A model generated the notes under the pieces. The model was given only the letters and a program-made list of their open reading frames with translations, ran no database searches and was not told where the DNA came from. Shown here in pieces: positions 8,073 to 15,064 of a stretch of DNA of 18,254 bases; position 1 is the stretch's first letter, and each line of letters begins with the position of its first letter. This stretch comes from Acidimicrobiia bacterium. GTDB lineage: Bacteria > Actinomycetota > Acidimicrobiia > Acidimicrobiales > Ilumatobacteraceae. The position numbers and the translations under genes were made by a program. The DNA is taken from NCBI GenBank assembly GCA_030425785.1, contig JAUHYJ010000009.1, positions 1 through 18,254 of the forward strand. Direction: 5' to 3'.

Positions 8073-8106
8073 ACCTTGACAGTTGAAGCCGGGTTCAGGT
8101 CAAGTG
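8073..8106. promoter_or_regulatory. Overlapping divergent promoters with MerR-type dyad and 19-bp spacers
   Basis: CTTGAC (8075-8080) and GTCAAG (8099-8104) are a perfect inverted repeat with an 18-nt centre. On the minus strand TTGACC (8103-8098), a 19-bp spacer and CAAGGT (8078-8073) give a promoter ending 7 nt before the methyltransferase ATG. On the plus strand TTGACA (8076-8081), a 19-bp spacer and CAAGTG (8101-8106) end 5 nt before the MerR ATG. A 19-bp spacer with a dyad inside it is the signature of MerR-activated promoters. The box positions are read directly; the regulatory link is inferred. Confidence 0.6.
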
Positions 8107-8111
8107 GTCGA

Positions 8112-8531
8112 ATGGGGAATTCCGAGCTGCCCTCGACGATCGGCGGCGTCGCCGCACTCGCCGGTGTCGCCACCTCGACGCTGCGCTACTACGACCGGCG
8201 GGGCCTGGTCTGCGCCGACGAGCGGGTCTCCGGCCAGCGGCGGTACGGACCGGCCACGATCCGCCGACTCGCCTTCGTGCAGATGCTCCAGGACGCCGGG
8301 CTCTCGCTCGACGACATCCAGGGCATCCTCGACGCCGAGGACAACTCGGCGTGGAAGGCGATCGCGACCGAACGCCTCGAGCGGCTGAACGACGAGATCG
8401 CACAGCTCGAACACGCCCGAGAGCTCCTGACCGCGGCACTGCTGTGCCGATTCGACCATCCGCTCGACGAGTGCCGGATCATGAACGACGAGATCGACCG
8501 CCGGCTCGGCCCGGGCGCCGGCCGGGGATGA
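8112..8531 (+). CDS. MerR-family transcriptional regulator
   Basis: 139 residues from the ATG at 8112. Residues 9-47 form the MerR winged helix (IGGVAALAGVATSTLRYYDRRGLV, then ERVSGQRRYG). Helices at 50-75 (TIRRLAFVQMLQDAGLSLDDI) are followed by a dimerisation coiled coil (about 80-107). The C-terminus has LCRFDHPLDECRIM with C112, H116 and C121, a possible metal or redox site; C34 is a third cysteine. The frame is open back to 7962, but that would overlap the divergent methyltransferase, and the family N-terminus starts here. Such regulators bind the long spacer of their target promoter and untwist it; the dyad just upstream fits self-regulation and control of the methyltransferase. The ligand is unknown. 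Confidence 0.9.
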   Translation: MGNSELPSTIGGVAALAGVATSTLRYYDRRGLVCADERVSGQRRYGPATIRRLAFVQMLQDAGLSLDDIQGILDAEDNSAWKAIATERLERLNDEIAQLEHARELLTAALLCRFDHPLDECRIMNDEIDRRLGPGAGRG

Positions 8532-8552
8532 CCGGCCGGCGCATCGGTGCCG

Positions 8553-8628
8553 GAAAACAATACGAGGCACTGCCTTCACGAACCGATAGCGGGCGGACGG
8601 GTCGGTTCGATCGGGCAATGCCTCGTAT
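8553..8628 (-). terminator. Long two-stem hairpin, probable terminator of the thiolase transcript
   Basis: Outer arms 8560-8574 (ATACGAGGCACTGCC) and 8614-8628 (GGCAATGCCTCGTAT) pair over 15 bp with one mismatch. After symmetric 4-nt internal loops, CGAACCGA (8579-8586) and TCGGTTCG (8602-8609) pair perfectly around a 15-nt loop. Read on the minus strand, the structure is followed by TTGTTTTCC, a T-rich tract, so it can work as an intrinsic terminator for the thiolase gene, which ends 80 bp before it. The stem is much longer and more symmetric than needed, so a mobile-repeat or RNA role is also possible. Confidence 0.6.
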
Positions 8629-8691
8629 ATGTCAGTTACGTTACGAACATGACGGAACAGTGTCAACCACCGACATGTGAATTCTCGCCCA

Positions 8692-8709
8692 ATCACCCGG
8701 ACGGGTGAT
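8692..8709. repeat. Perfect short inverted repeat at the thiolase stop codon
   Basis: ATCACCCG (8692-8699) and CGGGTGAT (8702-8709) are perfect inverted copies separated by GA, equivalent to a 7-bp stem with a 4-nt loop. It touches the stop codon of the thiolase gene. There is no T-tract, so it may stabilise the mRNA 3' end or assist the larger hairpin downstream. Confidence 0.6.
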
Positions 8710-9890
8710 CAGACCGTCTTGACGATCAGTGCGTCGCCCTGGCCACCGCCGCCGCAGAGCGCAGCGGCGCCGACCCCGCCGCCACGCCGGCGCAGCTCGT
8801 GCAGCAGCGTCAGGGCGAGGCGGTTGCCGCTCATGCCGATCGGGTGACCGAGGGCGATCGCACCGCCGTTCACGTTGACGACGTCCATCGAGATGCCGAG
8901 CTCACGGGCCGATGCGATGCCGACGGCGGCGAACGCCTCGTTGAGCTCGAACAGCGACAGGTCGGCGACGTCGAGGTCGGTCTTGGCGAGCGCGGTGCGG
9001 ATCGCGTTGGCCGGCTGCAGGTTGAGCGACGGGTTGTCGGGTCCGGCCACCATGCCGTAGCCGACGACCTCGCCGAGCGGCGACACACCGGCGGCCTCGA
9101 CCGCCCGCTTCGACATCATCACGACCGCCGACCCGCCGTCGGAGATCTGCGAGGCGTTGCCGGCGGTGATCGTGCCATCGGCGACGAACGCCGGGCGGAG
9201 CTTGCCGAGGCTCTCGGCGGTGGTGCCCGGGCGGACCCCCTCGTCGTCCTCGACCAGGATCGGGTCGCCCTTGCGCTGCGGGATCGAGATCGGTGCGATC
9301 TCCTCGGCGAGGATGCCGTCCTTGATCGCCTTGGCGGCGCGCTCGTGCGACTCGGCCGACACCTCGTCCATCTCGGCTCGGCTGATGCCGTCGCCGGTGT
9401 ACCCGTCGGTCGCCGTCCCCATCAGGCAGGCGTCGAACGAGCACCACAGCCCGTCGGTGATGATCGTGTCCTGCAGCTCGGTGTGGCCGTAGCGGAACCC
9501 GGCACGGGCGCCCGGCGCGAGGTACGGCGCGTTCGTCATCGACTCCATGCCGCCGGCGACGACGATGTCGGCGTCGCCGCTCGCGATCATCTGGTCGGCG
9601 AGGTAGATCGCATTGAGGCCCGACAGGCAGACCTTGTTGACGTTCACCGACGGCACGCTCATGGGGATGCCGGCCTTGGACGCGGCCTGACGCGCGGGTA
9701 CCTGGCCCTGCCCGGCCATGAGCACCTGGCCCATGATCACGTGCTCGACCTGGTCGGCCCCGACGCCGGCGCGTTCGAGTGCGGCAGCGATCGCGTGGCC
9801 GCCGAGATCGGCGGCGGACAATGCGGTGAGCGCGCCCGACATCTTCCCGATGGGAGTGCGGGCACCGGCGACGATGTACGAACCAGGCAT
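8709..9890 (-). CDS. Acetyl-CoA C-acetyltransferase (thiolase)
   Basis: 393 residues, the standard length of biosynthetic-type thiolases. C88 in VNKVCLSGLNAI is the acylated nucleophile, H349 in GGAIALGHPIG the general base and C379 in CGGGGQGDA the proton-shuttling cysteine. MESMTNAPYL and GNASQISDGGSAVVM are further family blocks. It condenses two acetyl-CoA, or cleaves acetoacetyl-CoA. It fits chemically upstream of the butyryl/ethylmalonyl-CoA flux handled by Ccr about 4 kb away, though the two are not in one operon. The frame is open to 9995, but MPGSYIVAGARTPIGK is the family N-terminus and a -10 box lies 7 nt before its ATG (9890). It is divergent from the EamA gene. Confidence 0.95.
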   Translation of the reverse strand: MPGSYIVAGARTPIGKMSGALTALSAADLGGHAIAAALERAGVGADQVEHVIMGQVLMAGQGQVPARQAASKAGIPMSVPSVNVNKVCLSGLNAIYLADQMIASGDADIVVAGGMESMTNAPYLAPGARAGFRYGHTELQDTIITDGLWCSFDACLMGTATDGYTGDGISRAEMDEVSAESHERAAKAIKDGILAEEIAPISIPQRKGDPILVEDDEGVRPGTTAESLGKLRPAFVADGTITAGNASQISDGGSAVVMMSKRAVEAAGVSPLGEVVGYGMVAGPDNPSLNLQPANAIRTALAKTDLDVADLSLFELNEAFAAVGIASARELGISMDVVNVNGGAIALGHPIGMSGNRLALTLLHELRRRGGGVGAAALCGGGGQGDALIVKTV

Positions 9891-9897
9891 GGCCGCG

Positions 9898-9903
9898 ACG
9901 CTA
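9898..9903 (-). promoter_or_regulatory. -10 box of the thiolase gene
   Basis: The minus strand reads TAGCGT, followed by 7 nt and the ATG at 9890. It has leaderless spacing and no Shine-Dalgarno sequence, and it fixes the start downstream of the longer open frame. Confidence 0.5.
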
Positions 9904-9957
9904 CCGCGGGGTAACCCGACCATGCGAACGCTGCCCGTCGCGCCGGCGCCGGGCCCG

Positions 9958-9963
9958 TAGGGT
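9958..9963 (+). promoter_or_regulatory. -10 box of the EamA transporter gene
   Basis: TAGGGT, identical to the dnaX box, ends 9 nt before the ATG at 9973. No Shine-Dalgarno sequence is seen. It forms a divergent pair with the thiolase box 54 bp away. Confidence 0.5.
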
Positions 9964-9972
9964 GCGGATCCG

Positions 9973-10875
9973 ATGATCGCCGGCCTGACACCCAACGCGT
10001 CGGGCGTGATCTACATGACGCTCTGGTCGCTCGCCTACGTGGTCAACGACGGGCTGGTCCGGTTGGCCACCGAGGAGGGGCTCGACGTCTACCAGGTGCT
10101 GTTCCTGCGCGGCTGCGGCATGGTGGCGATCTTCGCGGCCTGGAGCGCCTCGGGCACCCGGCGTCTCCGGCGCCGACACCTCACCGCGCCGCTCGTGACC
10201 CGGGTCGCGGCCGAGGTCGTCAGCACGGCGTGCTTCTTCGCCGCGCTCGTCCGACTCGAGTTCGCGAACGCACAGACGATCCTGATGCTGGTGCCGTTCG
10301 CGGTGACCCTGGTGGCGGCGGTGACGCTCGGCGAACAGGTCGACCGCGTGCGCTACGCGCTCGTCGCGGTGGGCTTCGCCGGGGTCGTCGCGGTCGCGCG
10401 ACCGGTCCCGTCGCAGTTCTCGGCGTGGTCGTTGATGGTCGTCGCCGCCGCTGCCGGGCTCGTCGTGCGCGAGTTCGCCACTCGGCGGGTCGAGGCATCG
10501 ACACCACCGGTCCCGATCGCGCTCCTGACCGCCGTCGCCATCACGTCGATGATGGGCGTCATCTCGGCCATCGCCGGGTGGGGTGCCGTCACGGCACGCG
10601 CGATCGTCATCATGGCGTTGGCGTGTCTGTGCCTGGTGGCGGGCTACGTGTTCGTCATCCAGGCGGCCCGCATCGGCGACCTCAGCGTGTCGGCGCCGTT
10701 CCGCTACACGACCGTCGTCGGCGCCGTCGCGGTCGGCATCGTGATGTTCGACGAGGTGCCCGACGCGCTCACCATCGCCGGCTGCACGCTCATCGTCGGC
10801 GCCGGCGTGGCGAGTGCTCGCCGCGACGCGTCCGCAGCGTCTCGTCCTCCTCGACACGGAGTCGCGGCAGACTGA
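9973..10875 (+). CDS. EamA/DMT-family membrane transporter
   Basis: 300 residues with about ten hydrophobic helices arranged as two EamA repeats. The first repeat ends with the conserved EFANAQTILMLVPFAVTLVAAVTLGEQVDRVRYALVAVGFAGVV (about 93-136). The second ends with IGDLSVSAPFRYTTVVGAVAVGIVMFDEVPDALTIAGCTLIVGAGV (about 235-280), where a charged residue in GE or DE precedes the final helices as is typical of the family. These proteins move amino acids, nucleobases or other small metabolites; the substrate cannot be told. The Arg/Ala-rich tail is cytoplasmic. The ABC ATPase gene starts 5 nt after its stop, so co-transcription is likely. Confidence 0.88.
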   Translation: MIAGLTPNASGVIYMTLWSLAYVVNDGLVRLATEEGLDVYQVLFLRGCGMVAIFAAWSASGTRRLRRRHLTAPLVTRVAAEVVSTACFFAALVRLEFANAQTILMLVPFAVTLVAAVTLGEQVDRVRYALVAVGFAGVVAVARPVPSQFSAWSLMVVAAAAGLVVREFATRRVEASTPPVPIALLTAVAITSMMGVISAIAGWGAVTARAIVIMALACLCLVAGYVFVIQAARIGDLSVSAPFRYTTVVGAVAVGIVMFDEVPDALTIAGCTLIVGAGVASARRDASAASRPPRHGVAAD

Positions 10876-10880
10876 CCGGC

Positions 10881-11789
10881 ATGTCGTTGGAGGTCCGCGA
10901 GGTCATGCAGGCGTTCGAGGGGCGCCGCGTGCTCGACGGCGTCGACCTCACCGTGCCGGCCGGGTCGGTCGTCGGGCTGCTCGGCCCGAACGGCGCGGGC
11001 AAGACGACGCTGATGCGCATCGTGTTCGGCGTGCTCGAACCCGACGCCGGCGAGGTGCGTTGGGACGGGCGGACAGCCGGCGACGCGGACCGGCGACGGT
11101 GGGGCTACATGCCCCAGGAGCGCGGGCTGTACCGCGAGATGCGCGTCCACGACCACCTCGTCTGGATCGCCCGGCTCTACGGCGTCGACCGCAAGCAGGC
11201 GGCCGACTACGCCGACGACCTGCTCGATCGGCTCGGCCTCGCCGACCGGTCGCGCGACGCGATCCGTGATCTGTCGGGTGGCATGGCGCAGCGCGTGCAG
11301 TTGGCGGTGGCGATGGTCCATCGACCCGAGCTCCTCGTCCTCGACGAGCCGTTCGCCGGCCTCGACCCGGCCGCCGTCGAGTTCCTGATGGCGGTCATCC
11401 GCGACCACGTCGCCGGCGGCGGGCACCTCGTGTTCTCGAGCCACCAACTCGACCTGGTCGAGGACCTGTGCGACACGATCGCACTCATCGACGGCGGCCG
11501 GGTCGTGCTCGAGGGGTCGCTGCGCGAGCTGCGGTCGGCGAGCGAGCGACGGGCGTTGCGGGTCGACGTCGACGTCGACCCGCGCTGGCTCGACGGACAA
11601 CCCGTCGGCGACGTGGCGACGACGGCATCCGGCAGCCGCGTCGCGCTCGAGCCGGGTGCCGAGGCGGCGACGGTGCTCGACGCCATCCGATCACACACCG
11701 ACGTGTCCGACTTCGGGGTCGAGGCGCCGAGCCTGTCCGAGCTGTTCCGGGCCGCGACGGGCCGGGCGGTCGAGGACGCGGGCGCATGA
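10881..11789 (+). CDS. ABC exporter ATP-binding subunit (NatA-like)
   Basis: 302 residues. Walker A GPNGAGKT is at 35-42, the Q-loop Q79 in YMPQERGLY, signature LSGGMAQ at 131-137, Walker B LLVLDEP at 151-157 and the switch histidine H188 in FSSHQLD. The region after residue 215 is the DUF4162-like C-terminal domain seen in NatA-type and drug-export ATPases, ending SLSELFRAATGR. The start follows the EamA stop by 5 nt; the longer frame upstream is the EamA gene read out of frame. Its stop overlaps the permease start (ATGA), so the pair is translationally coupled. NatA/NatB export sodium in Bacillus; the substrate here is not proven. Confidence 0.92.
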   Translation: MSLEVREVMQAFEGRRVLDGVDLTVPAGSVVGLLGPNGAGKTTLMRIVFGVLEPDAGEVRWDGRTAGDADRRRWGYMPQERGLYREMRVHDHLVWIARLYGVDRKQAADYADDLLDRLGLADRSRDAIRDLSGGMAQRVQLAVAMVHRPELLVLDEPFAGLDPAAVEFLMAVIRDHVAGGGHLVFSSHQLDLVEDLCDTIALIDGGRVVLEGSLRELRSASERRALRVDVDVDPRWLDGQPVGDVATTASGSRVALEPGAEAATVLDAIRSHTDVSDFGVEAPSLSELFRAATGRAVEDAGA

Positions 11790-12931
11790 CGTTCCGCTCG
11801 ACGCTCCTGGTCATCGAACGCGAGCTGCGCGAGGCGGCGCGCCGCAAGGGTCTGTGGCTGCTCGCGATCGGCATGTTCCTGGGGTCGTGCGCCATCGTGT
11901 TCCTTCCCGACCTGCTGGCCGACGACGGCCCCGGCGAGGCGACGGTGATGGTCGCCGGCGACGACGAGGTCGGCGTGGCCGCGGCGCTGGGCGAGGTCGA
12001 CGATCCCGTGATCGAGGTCACGAGCGGCGACGACCGGACGGCCGTCGTCGACGCGGTCGAGCAGGGAGACGCAGATCTCGGCGTCCTCCTCTCCGGCGCC
12101 TCCTCGACGCTGATCGTCGACGATCCCGACACCGGACTCGTCGACCTCGTCGCCGGCGTGGTCGCGGAGACCTCGGCCGCCGATCGGCTCGACGGCGCCG
12201 GCATCGATCCGGCCGAGGTCGAGGCGGCGTTCGCAGCCGCCAGCCCGGCGATCGAGCCGGTCGACGTCGAGCGCGGCGACCGCGAGGCGGCGGCGTTCAT
12301 CGTGATGCTCGTGCTGTACCTGCTGACGGTGATCCTGACGTCACAGATCGCAAGTGCCGTCGCGGTCGAGAAGTCGAACCGCGTCAGCGAGGTCCTGCTG
12401 GCGATCGTGCCGCCCCGCGCCCTGCTGTTCGGCAAGGTGATCGGCATCGGGTGCATCGGGGTCGTGACCCTCGGCTTGGTCGCCGTGCCGGTGATCGTCG
12501 ACCTCGCCAGAGGCGCGACCTTGCCGTCGGGGATCGGCGTCTCGATGCTCGCCTCGGCGATCTGGTTCGTCGGCGGGCTGGCGCTCTATCTGATCGTCGC
12601 CGGCGCGCTGGGCGCGCTCGTGTCGCGCCAGGAGGAGGTCGGGGCGTTGGTCGTGCCGCTCACGATGGTGCTCGTCGCGGCCTACTTCGCCACGATCTCG
12701 TTCGGTGACGGACCGGCCGGCGCGGTGCTGTCGTACATCCCGTTCACGTCGCCGATGAGTGTGCCGTACCGCATCGGCGTCGGCGCCGGGTCGCCCGTCG
12801 AGTACGTGGTGTCGGCGCTGCTGCTCGTCGTGGCGGTCGCCGTGGCCGCCCGCCTCGGATCGGTCGTGTTCCGTCGTGCCGTGGTTCGCACCGGGCGGCG
12901 CCTGTCGTTGCGCGACGTCCTGGGGCGCTGA
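11786..12931 (+). CDS. ABC-2 type exporter permease (NatB-like)
   Basis: 381 residues, beginning at the ATG that overlaps the stop of the ATPase by 4 nt. One N-terminal helix (about 22-40) is followed by a large extracytoplasmic domain rich in Asp, Gly and Val (about 45-165). Then come five or six helices (about 170 to 360), with the ABC2_membrane_3 signature AVEKSNRVSEVLLAIVPPRALLFGKVIGIG (about 192-221). The tail VRTGRRLSLRDVLGR is typical of NatB-like proteins. It forms the membrane channel partner of the preceding ATPase. It converges with the tetR gene, leaving 6 bp, with no visible terminator hairpin in that gap. Confidence 0.9.
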   Translation: MTFRSTLLVIERELREAARRKGLWLLAIGMFLGSCAIVFLPDLLADDGPGEATVMVAGDDEVGVAAALGEVDDPVIEVTSGDDRTAVVDAVEQGDADLGVLLSGASSTLIVDDPDTGLVDLVAGVVAETSAADRLDGAGIDPAEVEAAFAAASPAIEPVDVERGDREAAAFIVMLVLYLLTVILTSQIASAVAVEKSNRVSEVLLAIVPPRALLFGKVIGIGCIGVVTLGLVAVPVIVDLARGATLPSGIGVSMLASAIWFVGGLALYLIVAGALGALVSRQEEVGALVVPLTMVLVAAYFATISFGDGPAGAVLSYIPFTSPMSVPYRIGVGAGSPVEYVVSALLLVVAVAVAARLGSVVFRRAVVRTGRRLSLRDVLGR

Positions 12932-12937
12932 ACCGCC

Positions 12938-13585
12938 TCAGGTCAGCATGCGCAGCGCGAAGTCGGCGTAGGTGGCGGCGAGTTCGTCGGGCGCCACGCT
13001 GCCGGCCGGGTTGTACCAGGCCGACACGCCGATGCCCATGTCGAGGATCGCGTACGACGACCACCGGTCGGACGAGGTGTGGAACACGTCGCGCTCGCGC
13101 CCTTCCTGGACGAGCTCGCGGAAGTTCGACTCGTACTCGCGTCGCAGCTCGAGGATCCGGCTGCGCTCGGGTTCTTCGAGGCTGTCGATCTCGCGGTGAC
13201 CGACGAACGCTTCGTAGCGGTGCTCGGCGTGGTACTGGACGTGGACGGCGACGATCCGTTCGAGCCGCTCGCGTACGTCGCCACCGGCGTCGAGCGCGGC
13301 GCGCTGGCGACGCAGCAGCTCGGTCATCATGCCGGCCATGATCTCGACGAGCATCTCCTGCTTCGACGCGACGTGCTTGTAGAGGCTCGGTCCGCGGATG
13401 CCGAGTCGGTCACCGATCTGGGCCATCGTCGTGGCCCGGTAGCCGATGGTGGCGAACAGCTCGAGCGCGGCGTCGAGGATCTCACCGTGGCGGTCGGGCG
13501 GGGTGCGATGGGACGCATCGGCCCCGTTCGCCGCCACGCTCGGGACGTGGCTGCGGCCGGCGGCGGGGCGCTCTCGGGTCGACAT
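12938..13585 (-). CDS. TetR-family repressor (probable regulator of ccr)
   Basis: 215 residues from the ATG at 13585. The helix-turn-helix domain is at 34-79 (GEILDAALELFATIGYRATT, then MAQIGDRLGIRGPSLYKHVASKQEML). The helical ligand domain (about 80-215) has the pattern ERIVAVHVQYHAEHRYEAFVGHRE and AILDMGIGVSAWYNPAGS, resembling the KstR2-type subgroup that senses acyl-CoA thioesters. An ATG at 13630 would start inside an operator and place the -10 box in the coding region, so 13585 is preferred. Two near-identical palindromes lie between it and ccr and overlap the predicted promoter elements of both genes, which indicates autoregulation and ccr control. The effector assignment is inference. 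Confidence 0.9.
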   Translation of the reverse strand: MSTRERPAAGRSHVPSVAANGADASHRTPPDRHGEILDAALELFATIGYRATTMAQIGDRLGIRGPSLYKHVASKQEMLVEIMAGMMTELLRRQRAALDAGGDVRERLERIVAVHVQYHAEHRYEAFVGHREIDSLEEPERSRILELRREYESNFRELVQEGRERDVFHTSSDRWSSYAILDMGIGVSAWYNPAGSVAPDELAATYADFALRMLT

Positions 13586-13593
13586 CGAGCGAC

Positions 13594-13599
13594 ACCATA
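13594..13599 (-). promoter_or_regulatory. -10 box of tetR
   Basis: The minus strand reads TATGGT, followed by 8 nt and the ATG at 13585. The -35 region 17-18 nt upstream falls inside operator 1 (13617-13636), consistent with self-repression. Confidence 0.55.
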
Positions 13600-13616
13600 A
13601 CCCCGATCCGGCCGTC

Positions 13617-13636
13617 CGGCTAACACTCATTAGCCG
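13617..13636. promoter_or_regulatory. TetR operator 1
   Basis: CGGCTAACACTCATTAGCCG is a perfect 7-bp inverted repeat with a 6-nt centre. Its reverse complement matches operator 2 over the outer 8 bases on each side. It covers the predicted -35 regions of both tetR and ccr. Confidence 0.85.
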
Positions 13637-13644
13637 CGACGCGC

Positions 13645-13650
13645 TAGTGT
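13645..13650 (+). promoter_or_regulatory. Predicted -10 box of ccr
   Basis: TAGTGT lies between the two operators. The expected start of transcription, about 13657, falls inside operator 2, so a bound repressor would block it. This gives a leader of about 37 nt, consistent with the visible ribosome binding site. Confidence 0.45.
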
Positions 13651-13651
13651 C

Positions 13652-13671
13652 CGGCTAATCATCGTTAGCCG
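13652..13671. promoter_or_regulatory. TetR operator 2
   Basis: CGGCTAATCATCGTTAGCCG has the same arms as operator 1, CGGCTAA and TTAGCCG, around a 6-nt centre. The two sites are centred 35 bp apart. It covers the predicted transcription start of ccr. Confidence 0.85.
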
Positions 13672-13681
13672 CCTCACCCAC

Positions 13682-13685
13682 GGAG
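13682..13685 (+). promoter_or_regulatory. Ribosome binding site of ccr
   Basis: GGAG lies 8 nt before the ATG at 13694. It stands out because most other genes in the window lack a Shine-Dalgarno sequence and appear leaderless. Confidence 0.6.
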
Positions 13686-13693
13686 CGACTCCC

Positions 13694-15028
13694 ATGCAGC
13701 ACATCCTCGAAGCCATCCAGTCCGGTGCGTCCGGCGACGACATCGCCGCCCTCACGATCCCCGAGTCGTACCGCGCCGCGTTCGTGCTGCGCGAGGAGAC
13801 GGGGATGTTCGAGGGCATGGCGTCGGCCGACAAGGACCCGCGCAAGTCGCTCCACGTCGACGAGATCGCGACCCCCGAGCTCGCGCCCGACGAGGTCTAC
13901 CTCGCGGTGATGGCGAGCTCGATCAACTTCAACACGGTCTGGACGTCGATCTTCGAGCCGCTGCCGACGTTCGGGTTCCTCGATCGGCTCGCCCGCGAGT
14001 CCGAGATCGCGAAACGGCACAGCCAGCCGTTCCACGTGGTCGGCTCCGACGCGTCGGGCGTGGTGTTGCGAGTCGGCGAGGCCGTGCGCAACTGGAAGCC
14101 GGGCGATCGGGTCACGGTGCACTGCAACCACGTCGACAGCCAGGACCACAGCGCCCACAACGACTCGATGCTGGCGAACAACCAGCGCATCTGGGGGTTC
14201 GAGACGAACTACGGCGGCCTTGCCGACCTGTCGGTGGTCAAGGCCAACCAGCTGATGCCCAAGCCGACCCATCTGTCGTGGGAGGAGGCGGCGGTCAACG
14301 CCCTGTGCAACTCGACGTCGTACCGGATGCTCGTCAGCGAGAACGGCGCCAACATGAAGCAGGGCGACTCGGTGCTGGTGTGGGGCGCGACCGGCGGCAT
14401 CGGTGGGTACGCGGTGCAGTACGTGTTGAACGGTGGCGGCACGCCGATCGGCGTGGTGTCGTCGGCCGAGCGGGCGCAGCTGCTCAACGACATGGGTGTC
14501 GAGGCGGTGATCGACCGCAAGGCCGAGGGCTACCAGTTCTGGTCGGACGAGCACACCCAGGACGAGTCCGAGTGGCGGCGGTTCGGCAAGAAGATCCGCG
14601 AGCTGACGGGCGAGGACCCCGACATCGTGTTCGAACACCCGGGTCGCTCGACGATGGGCGCCTCGGTGTTCGCGGTGAAGCGCGGCGGCACCGTGGTGAC
14701 CTGCGCGGCGACGTCGGGCTACATGGTCGAGTTCGACAACCGCCACTTCTGGATGAAGCTGAAGAAGCTGATCTCGTCGCACTTCGCCAACTACGAAGAG
14801 GCGTGGGCCGCGAACAAGCTGATCGACCAGGGCCGCATCCATCCGATCATGAGCGATGTGTTCACGCTGGACCAGGTCGGCGAGGCGACGCTGGCGATGC
14901 ACCACAACCAGGCCGAGGGCAAGCTCGGCGTGCTGTGCCTCGCTCCCGAGGAGGGCCAGGGCATCGACGACGCCGAGAAGCGCGACCGCATCGGCGAGGA
15001 CAACATCACCCGTTTCCGCACTCGCTGA
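13694..15028 (+). CDS. ccr: Crotonyl-CoA carboxylase/reductase
   Basis: 444 residues, full length for the family. It reductively carboxylates crotonyl-CoA to ethylmalonyl-CoA with NADPH and CO2, the key step of the ethylmalonyl-CoA pathway and a source of extender units. The fold is a zinc-free medium-chain reductase. N80 in INFNTVW and F169-E170 in WGFETNYGG correspond to the CO2-pocket residues known as N81, F170 and E171 in the Kitasatospora enzyme. The conserved His of SSHFANYEEA is H363. The NADPH site is VWGATGGIGGYAVQY (229-243). It follows the divergent TetR gene and two operators, has a GGAG site, and no other ethylmalonyl-CoA pathway gene is in the window. Identification is firm; the pathway role depends on genes elsewhere. 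Confidence 0.95.
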   Translation: MQHILEAIQSGASGDDIAALTIPESYRAAFVLREETGMFEGMASADKDPRKSLHVDEIATPELAPDEVYLAVMASSINFNTVWTSIFEPLPTFGFLDRLARESEIAKRHSQPFHVVGSDASGVVLRVGEAVRNWKPGDRVTVHCNHVDSQDHSAHNDSMLANNQRIWGFETNYGGLADLSVVKANQLMPKPTHLSWEEAAVNALCNSTSYRMLVSENGANMKQGDSVLVWGATGGIGGYAVQYVLNGGGTPIGVVSSAERAQLLNDMGVEAVIDRKAEGYQFWSDEHTQDESEWRRFGKKIRELTGEDPDIVFEHPGRSTMGASVFAVKRGGTVVTCAATSGYMVEFDNRHFWMKLKKLISSHFANYEEAWAANKLIDQGRIHPIMSDVFTLDQVGEATLAMHHNQAEGKLGVLCLAPEEGQGIDDAEKRDRIGEDNITRFRTR

Positions 15029-15052
15029 CCTGCGTTTCCACCTCGGTTCCGC

Positions 15053-15058
15053 CATCCT
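15053..15058 (+). promoter_or_regulatory. Possible -10 box of msrB
   Basis: CATCCT ends 6 nt before the ATG at 15065. It fits the relaxed nAnnnT form and leaderless spacing but lacks the initial T, so this is a weak call. msrB could instead be read from the ccr transcript 36 bp upstream. Confidence 0.3.
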
Positions 15059-15064
15059 GGTGAC

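Noticed and set aside
9900..9925. Short palindrome GGGT-A-ACCC near the thiolase promoter
   Set aside because: Only four bases per arm and a single copy; expected by chance in GC-rich DNA.
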